Assembly (NCBI GenBank): GCA_024278645.1
Contig: JAJRST010000466.1
Location: 1-6,311 of the forward strand
Direction of reading: 5' to 3'
Origin: a bacterium
Lineage (GTDB): Bacteria > Zhuqueibacterota > Zhuqueibacteria > Residuimicrobiales > Krinioviventaceae
Length of the DNA: 6,311 nucleotides
Part shown: piece after piece, positions 1-6,311 of the stretch
Position numbering within the stretch: the first letter of the stretch is position 1
Layout: each line of letters begins with the position of its first letter
The notes under the pieces: model-generated
The model's database searches: none
Seen by the model: only the letters and a program-made list of their open reading frames with translations
What the model was told of the DNA's origin: nothing
Made by a program: the position numbers and the translations under genes

Positions 1-342
1 ATGACCCTGAGCAAGTCGACGACCGATGTTGACGGCGCCGCTTCATTGCCGAGCGAGTTTTCGTTGCAGCAGAATTATCCGAACCCGTTCAACCCGGTCA
101 CGGAAATCAGGTTTGCACTGCCGATGGACGCGCGGGTTCATTTGACCGTCTACAACGTGCTCGGCAAGCAGATCAAAACCCTGGTCGACGAGAATCGTTC
201 CGCCGGTTCCTACGCCGTGCGTTGGGACGGTACGGACGATCGCGGTGCCAAAATGGCGAGCGGCGTTTACCTGTACCGCATCGAAGCCGACGCCGGCGCC
301 GAGAAATTCACCTCGATCCGGCGCATGATTATGATCAAATAA
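1..342 (+). CDS. C-terminal end of a secreted protein with a type IX secretion (Por) sorting domain; 5' partial
   Basis: This is the last 113 residues of a longer exported protein. The visible part is almost entirely a C-terminal sorting domain of the type A / FlgD-like kind: a linker (1-15), the start signature LPSEFSLQQNYPNPFNP (16-32), a strand ending in FALP, then VYNVLGKQI (50-58), a W-D-G turn (75-77), SGVYLYRI (87-94) and a basic tail RRMIMIK (107-113). In this family the domain directs passage through the outer-membrane type IX system and is removed or used for surface anchoring; the passenger domain that gives the protein its function lies upstream of the window and cannot be named. 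The ATG at position 1 coincides with the window edge, and such domains do not occur alone, so it is most likely an internal Met and not the true start. The gene ends with TAA and is followed by a hairpin terminator. The domain call is firm; the identity of the whole protein is unknown. Confidence 0.88.
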   Translation: MTLSKSTTDVDGAASLPSEFSLQQNYPNPFNPVTEIRFALPMDARVHLTVYNVLGKQIKTLVDENRSAGSYAVRWDGTDDRGAKMASGVYLYRIEADAGAEKFTSIRRMIMIK

Positions 343-352
343 AAATAGCGCG

Positions 353-370
353 CTCCGTCCTTGGGCGGAG
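353..370. other. Short inverted repeat just after the sorting-domain gene
   Basis: CTCCGTCC and GGGCGGAG face each other across two bases, with one G-T mismatch pair. The outer GCG/CGC can also pair if one A is bulged. It starts 10 bases after the stop codon. On the + strand it is followed by an A-run, not a T-run, so it is not a classical intrinsic terminator; it may protect the 3' end of the mRNA or be chance. Confidence 0.35.
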
Positions 371-406
371 ACGCAAAAAACAAACCTGTTGTTGTCCATT
401 ACAAAG

Positions 407-438
407 AAAAAAGGCCCGTAGCTTCATGGGCCTTTTTT
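407..438 (+). terminator. Rho-independent terminator
   Basis: A perfect 11-bp stem, AAAAAAGGCCC (407-417) with GGGCCTTTTTT (428-438), encloses a 10-base loop; the T-run forms part of the stem and ends the structure. It lies 64 bases after the stop of the sorting-domain gene and well before the promoter of the next operon, so it separates the two transcription units. Because the A-run and T-run are symmetric it could also work on the other strand, but no minus-strand gene is seen here that would need it. Confidence 0.88.
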
Positions 439-593
439 CTTGTCAATATCCATCCTGAAAACAATATAACCGTTAACTCCAAATGCAATAACTTTCGGAT
501 ACTTGCAACATTGTCAACAGTATTGCCCAAAATAGTTTTGCCTTTTATTTCTGTCTTTAGGTTGAATATGTGCTTTTTCTTTTGTGTTATCAC
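439..593. other. AT-rich intergenic stretch without a supported gene
   Basis: Together with its flanks this belongs to a 333-base gap between genes (343-675). It is clearly richer in A and T than the coding regions on either side. Short open frames exist on both strands but have no ribosome binding site, no recognisable protein sequence and lysine/phenylalanine-rich translations typical of AT-rich noncoding DNA. I see no tRNA, riboswitch or repeat here; its role is probably as upstream DNA for the promoter that starts at 594. Confidence 0.6.
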
Positions 594-622
594 TTGACAA
601 AAAGGGGAAAATCAACTATTTT
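594..622 (+). promoter_or_regulatory. Sigma70-type promoter for the proline dehydrogenase operon
   Basis: A perfect -35 hexamer TTGACA (594-599) is followed after exactly 17 bases by TATTTT (617-622), which matches the -10 consensus TATAAT at 4 of 6 positions. The start of transcription would fall at about 628-630, leaving a leader of roughly 46 bases before the ATG at 676. No comparable promoter is seen between the next three genes, so it probably drives all four. The match is by eye; experimental start sites are unknown. Confidence 0.72.
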
Positions 623-648
623 GAGACACTGTGAACAGTTCTTCAAAA
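619..648. promoter_or_regulatory. Imperfect 30-bp dyad over the -10 and start point, candidate operator
   Basis: The sequence reads TTTTGA-N3-ACTGT-N2-ACAGT-N3-TCAAAA, with 11 of 15 positions symmetric around 633/634. Further matches outside (617/650 and 616/651) lengthen the symmetry to 36 bp. It covers the end of the -10 box and the predicted start of transcription, a typical place for a repressor site. An RNA hairpin is less likely to be its purpose because the left arm lies mostly upstream of the predicted start. The binding protein is unknown; no regulator gene is visible in the window. Confidence 0.45.
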
Positions 649-663
649 CAGCAACTTTACTTG

Positions 664-671
664 AAAGGAGG
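664..671 (+). promoter_or_regulatory. Shine-Dalgarno site that sets the proline dehydrogenase start
   Basis: AAAGGAGG is a near-perfect anti-16S match ending 4 bases before the ATG at 676. It decides the start against an in-frame GTG at 631, which has no upstream ribosome site, sits at the predicted transcription start and would add 15 residues that lack family resemblance. Confidence 0.85.
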
Positions 672-675
672 CGGT

Positions 676-1587
676 ATGTCTCTGTTTAACAAAGTTGTCA
701 TCCTCTTCATGCCCCTTGTTCCCAAATTCATTGTTCGTCAGTTTTCCAAAAGATATGTCGCCGGCGCCAGGCTCAAAGACGCCGTTGATGCCGTCAAACG
801 CCTGAACAAGAGGGGGTTTATGGCGACGATGGATGTCCTGGGAGAAAGCACAACGGAAGAAAAAAGGACGCGAGAGTATGTCGAAGAGTATTTGAGCGTC
901 TTGCAGACCATTGACCAGGAAGAACTGGACTGCAACGTCTCTCTCAAACCGACGCAGTTGGGGCTGCTCATCAGCGCCGATCTCTGCTATGAGAACATAA
1001 AGATAATCGTGGAAAAGGCAAAGGCATTAAACAACTTTGTCCGCATTGACATGGAGGATTCGAGTTGCACATCGTCCACAATCGACATTTACAAAAAGCT
1101 TCGCGAGCAGTTCGACAACGTCGGCCTGGTGCTGCAAGCCTACCTGCGGCGCACCATTGACGACTTGCTCGACTTGACGACCCAAAAGAGCAATTTCAGA
1201 ATTTGCAAGGGAATTTATGTCGAGCCTCGTTTCATCGCCTATAAAGACCCGCACCTCATTAATGAAAATTTCGCCTATTTGCTGGAAACGGCGTTAAAGC
1301 GCAAAAGCTACGTCGGCATCGCCACGCATGACGAAAAAGTGGTCTGGCATGCCCTGAGAATCATCGAACAGTTGAATCTGCGAAAGGAGGACTATGAATT
1401 TCAAATGTTGTACGGCGTTGATGAGCTGCTCGGCGCCATCATCGTAAAAGCGGGACACCGCCTGCGCATTTACGTTCCTTACGGCAAGGAGTGGTATGCG
1501 TATGTCATGCGGCGTCTGAAGGAAAATCCAACCATTGCCATGTACGTCATCAAAGCGCTTTTCACTAAAAAATATAAGGAAGACTAG
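676..1587 (+). CDS. Proline dehydrogenase (monofunctional, FAD-dependent)
   Basis: The 303-residue product matches the single-domain proline dehydrogenase family (usual length about 300), which oxidises L-proline to pyrroline-5-carboxylate and passes electrons via FAD to the membrane quinone pool. Family landmarks appear in order along the TIM barrel: TMDVLGE (51-57), VSLKPTQLG (88-96), VRIDMEDS (122-129), VLQAYLRRT (152-160), RICKGIYVEP (175-184), IATHDE (215-220), EFQMLYGV (241-248) and the C-terminal helix YAYVMRRLKEN (274-284). In that helix R279, R280 and E283 correspond to the proline-binding Arg-Arg and Glu of the PutA proline dehydrogenase domain. There is no fused pyrroline-5-carboxylate dehydrogenase domain and no such gene nearby, so the second step must be encoded elsewhere. 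The start at 676 is fixed by the strong ribosome site. It is first in a four-gene operon, 1 base before the next start. The name putA or fadM is used for relatives, but I leave the symbol empty. Confidence 0.93.
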   Translation: MSLFNKVVILFMPLVPKFIVRQFSKRYVAGARLKDAVDAVKRLNKRGFMATMDVLGESTTEEKRTREYVEEYLSVLQTIDQEELDCNVSLKPTQLGLLISADLCYENIKIIVEKAKALNNFVRIDMEDSSCTSSTIDIYKKLREQFDNVGLVLQAYLRRTIDDLLDLTTQKSNFRICKGIYVEPRFIAYKDPHLINENFAYLLETALKRKSYVGIATHDEKVVWHALRIIEQLNLRKEDYEFQMLYGVDELLGAIIVKAGHRLRIYVPYGKEWYAYVMRRLKENPTIAMYVIKALFTKKYKED

Positions 1588-1588
1588 C

Positions 1589-4931
<3,343 letters not shown>

Positions 4932-5048
4932 CCATTTCTGGCCTTAATATTGCACATTCTTCCGCGTCTGATCCATAGTAAAAGAGAGAATTAAAGGGAC
5001 TGAGGCGCTGGTCCTGTTCCTGGCGCTCGATAAAATTATCTCCATAAC

Positions 5049-5084
5049 TGATGAGCCCTGGCGACCATCACGATCTTTTTGTTT
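5049..5084 (+). terminator. Possible weak terminator after the operon
   Basis: TGATG (5049-5053) can pair with CATCA (5066-5070), and T-rich DNA (5076-5085, broken by one G) follows five bases later. The stem is only 5 bp and the T-run is offset, so this is a weak candidate; no better terminator is visible between the peptidase stop at 4931 and the next start at 5129. Confidence 0.22.
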
Positions 5085-5119
5085 TAGCAATTAAATAATA
5101 AGAACTTAGCAGCACAAGT

Positions 5120-5125
5120 GGAGGG
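5120..5125 (+). promoter_or_regulatory. Shine-Dalgarno site for the secreted repeat protein
   Basis: GGAGGG lies 3 bases before the ATG at 5129 (4 if GGAGG is taken as the core). The spacing is short, but this is the only good ribosome site near the start of the long open frame, and the ATG immediately precedes a signal-peptide-like sequence. Confidence 0.65.
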
Positions 5126-5128
5126 TCG

Positions 5129-6311
5129 ATGATTCGTAAAAGTTTGACAGCGCTTATAGTTTTGATGATGGTATGCGGGGGAAATGCGGTCACGCGTCTC
5201 ACTATTAATGACTCCGCGAACTATTTTGTAACTTCCATTCCGACGAAAATTGTACTGTTTAGCGATGGCGCCTCATTTGGAAACACTTTATTGTGCGAAA
5301 TTTTTATGGACGTCAACGGCAACAAGGAAATCGACACCTACGACCAACGCCTGGCTTTTTTCCGCTTGAAGGATGGGCTTGGATGGGTGCGAGACGACGC
5401 CTTGCCGGAAGAAGGCATTCCCGGAGATGAGACGCCAAAAGACGGCTATATTCGGACGACCTTTGTTCTGGACGAGAATTTTCGCTCCTTCAGCCCGCAA
5501 ACGTGGATCGTCCGCATGACGGATGAGGATAACAGCGTCGCCTCCGCATTATTGACGTGGCGGCTGCCGCTCGGCAAATCCAGCGTAACCGGCGTGGTGC
5601 TGGATGGTCGCGGCAGCAACCCGGTTTCACATGTTCTTGTGCATTTGAAAAACAGCGCTGATCCCGATGTCGAACGATTGGCGGTGACCGACGCCGACGG
5701 CAATTTTAGCATCGATCTGTTTCCCGGAAAATGGGTCGCCTTTACAAGCAACCCACAGGATAAAAGCTATCGTCCCTCAAAACCCTTTGCCATAACCGTG
5801 AGACAGAAGCCAAACCATTTGACGTTGTACGCTGAAAAGTACAACTCTTTTATTGAAGGGTCGGTCTTTTTCAAAAACAAGTCGCCGCTTGAAAATGTGA
5901 CCATTGCTTTGCAAAATACGCATAATTTCAAGATTTATCACACCACAACGGACGAAAACGGTTATTTTAAGATCGGCGTGGAGCCGGGACAGTACGTGCT
6001 CACCACCACCGAATATTCATCTATCTACCTCGGCAACCACTATTGGCCTGAAGGTTTTCATGCCGAGCCGGCCGTTGCCCATCTTGCCGTCGCTCCTGGT
6101 GAAGTTATTCGGAAAAATATTACTTTTACGGCATATCCGGCGTTCATTCGCGGCGTCTGCACACAGGACTGCGCACCGTTGATGGACGTCCTTGTTCAGG
6201 GCGTGGCCATCGATCCCCGCACAAATGAGCAGCATCTCTATCAAACGTTTTCAAAAGCGGACGGCTCCTTTTCTCTCGGCGTTGAACGCGGACTCGTTGC
6301 CTCCCTTGTGG
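5129..6311 (+). CDS. Secreted multi-domain protein with an EF-hand-like loop and carboxypeptidase-regulatory-like repeats; 3' partial
   Basis: An open frame of 394 codons runs off the right edge with no stop. Residues 1-20 look like a signal peptide (MIRK, hydrophobic LTALIVLMMVC, cleavage after GGNA at 20). Residues 21-145 form an unassigned N-terminal domain that contains a calcium-loop-like DVNGNKEIDTYD (61-72), with acidic or Asn residues at loop positions 1, 3, 5, 9 and 12 and Ile at 8. Three related beta-sandwich units follow: about 151-207 (SSVTGVVLDG ... VTDADGNFSIDLFPGKW), 240-295 (SFIEGSVFFKN ... TTDENGYFKIGVEPGQY) and 338-394 (AFIRGVCTQD ... FSKADGSFSLGVERG). Each has an initial G-x-V strand and a D-x-[DN]-G-x-F turn, as in carboxypeptidase regulatory-like (CarboxypepD_reg/CNA-B-like) domains used as spacers or carbohydrate/protein-binding modules in exported proteins. 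Further repeats and possibly a sorting domain may lie beyond the window. The enzymatic or binding role cannot be named. No clear promoter was found in the 197-base gap upstream. Confidence 0.85.
   Translation, partial: MIRKSLTALIVLMMVCGGNAVTRLTINDSANYFVTSIPTKIVLFSDGASFGNTLLCEIFMDVNGNKEIDTYDQRLAFFRLKDGLGWVRDDALPEEGIPGDETPKDGYIRTTFVLDENFRSFSPQTWIVRMTDEDNSVASALLTWRLPLGKSSVTGVVLDGRGSNPVSHVLVHLKNSADPDVERLAVTDADGNFSIDLFPGKWVAFTSNPQDKSYRPSKPFAITVRQKPNHLTLYAEKYNSFIEGSVFFKNKSPLENVTIALQNTHNFKIYHTTTDENGYFKIGVEPGQYVLTTTEYSSIYLGNHYWPEGFHAEPAVAHLAVAPGEVIRKNITFTAYPAFIRGVCTQDCAPLMDVLVQGVAIDPRTNEQHLYQTFSKADGSFSLGVERGLVASLV

Noticed and set aside
361..597. Short open frames on both strands in the AT-rich gap
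   Set aside because: They cross the terminator and promoter, have no ribosome site, and their translations resemble no known protein.
631..675. Upstream in-frame GTG as start of proline dehydrogenase
   Set aside because: It lies at the predicted transcription start with no ribosome site, while AAAGGAGG sits just before the ATG at 676 and the family N-terminus fits the shorter form.
1535..1588. Earlier in-frame ATG for the membrane protein
   Set aside because: It lies inside the proline dehydrogenase gene without a ribosome site, and adds a basic polar stretch before the first membrane helix, while the ATG at 1589 has AAGGA 8 bases upstream.
5029..5040. GATAA-AA-TTATC small palindrome in the gap after the operon
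   Set aside because: Ten symmetric AT-rich bases are expected by chance and it is not placed near a recognisable promoter.
5048..5065. CTGATGAG followed by a possible stem, reminiscent of a hammerhead ribozyme core
   Set aside because: The required GAAA after stem II is absent and no flanking stems I and III can be drawn.
5144..5160. TTGACA and TATAGT inside the start of the secreted repeat gene as a promoter
   Set aside because: The spacer is only 5 bases and the boxes lie inside the signal-peptide codons.

Overview
The window looks like chromosomal DNA from a bacterium of the FCB superphylum or a neighbouring group (Calditrichota, KSB1, Ignavibacteria, Marinimicrobia and similar lineages). 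The main clue is the first gene fragment, which ends in a type IX secretion (Por) C-terminal sorting domain with the NYPNPFNP hallmark, together with a secreted protein made of carboxypeptidase-regulatory-like repeats at the other end. The exact phylum is an inference. All genes supported here lie on the + strand.

Layout: (1) 1-342 is the tail of a large exported protein whose body lies outside the window; a strong hairpin terminator follows at 407-438. (2) 343-675 is an AT-rich gap with that terminator, a near-consensus sigma70-type promoter (594-622), a 30-bp dyad lying over the -10 and start point (619-648), and a strong ribosome binding site (664-671). (3) 676-4931 is a tightly packed set of four genes that reads as one operon: monofunctional proline dehydrogenase, a small six-helix membrane protein, NAD-dependent DNA ligase (ligA), and an M48-family metallopeptidase with an export signal. 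The gaps are 1 nt, 5 nt and a 4-nt overlap, and no terminator is visible between the genes. (4) 4932-5128 is a short gap with only weak structure. (5) 5129 to the right edge is a new open frame that runs off the window: a secreted multi-domain protein with an EF-hand-like calcium loop and three successive beta-sandwich repeats of the carboxypeptidase-regulatory type.

How the genes fit together: the operon mixes proline catabolism, DNA replication/repair and envelope proteolysis, so shared transcription rather than a shared pathway is the simplest reading. The two exported proteins at the edges belong to the secreted or surface repertoire of this kind of organism. I see no mobile element, CRISPR array, tRNA or rRNA, and no convincing new defence or biosynthetic system. 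The most unusual items are the promoter-overlapping dyad, the threefold internal repeat of the small membrane protein, and the calcium-loop plus repeat protein at the right edge.
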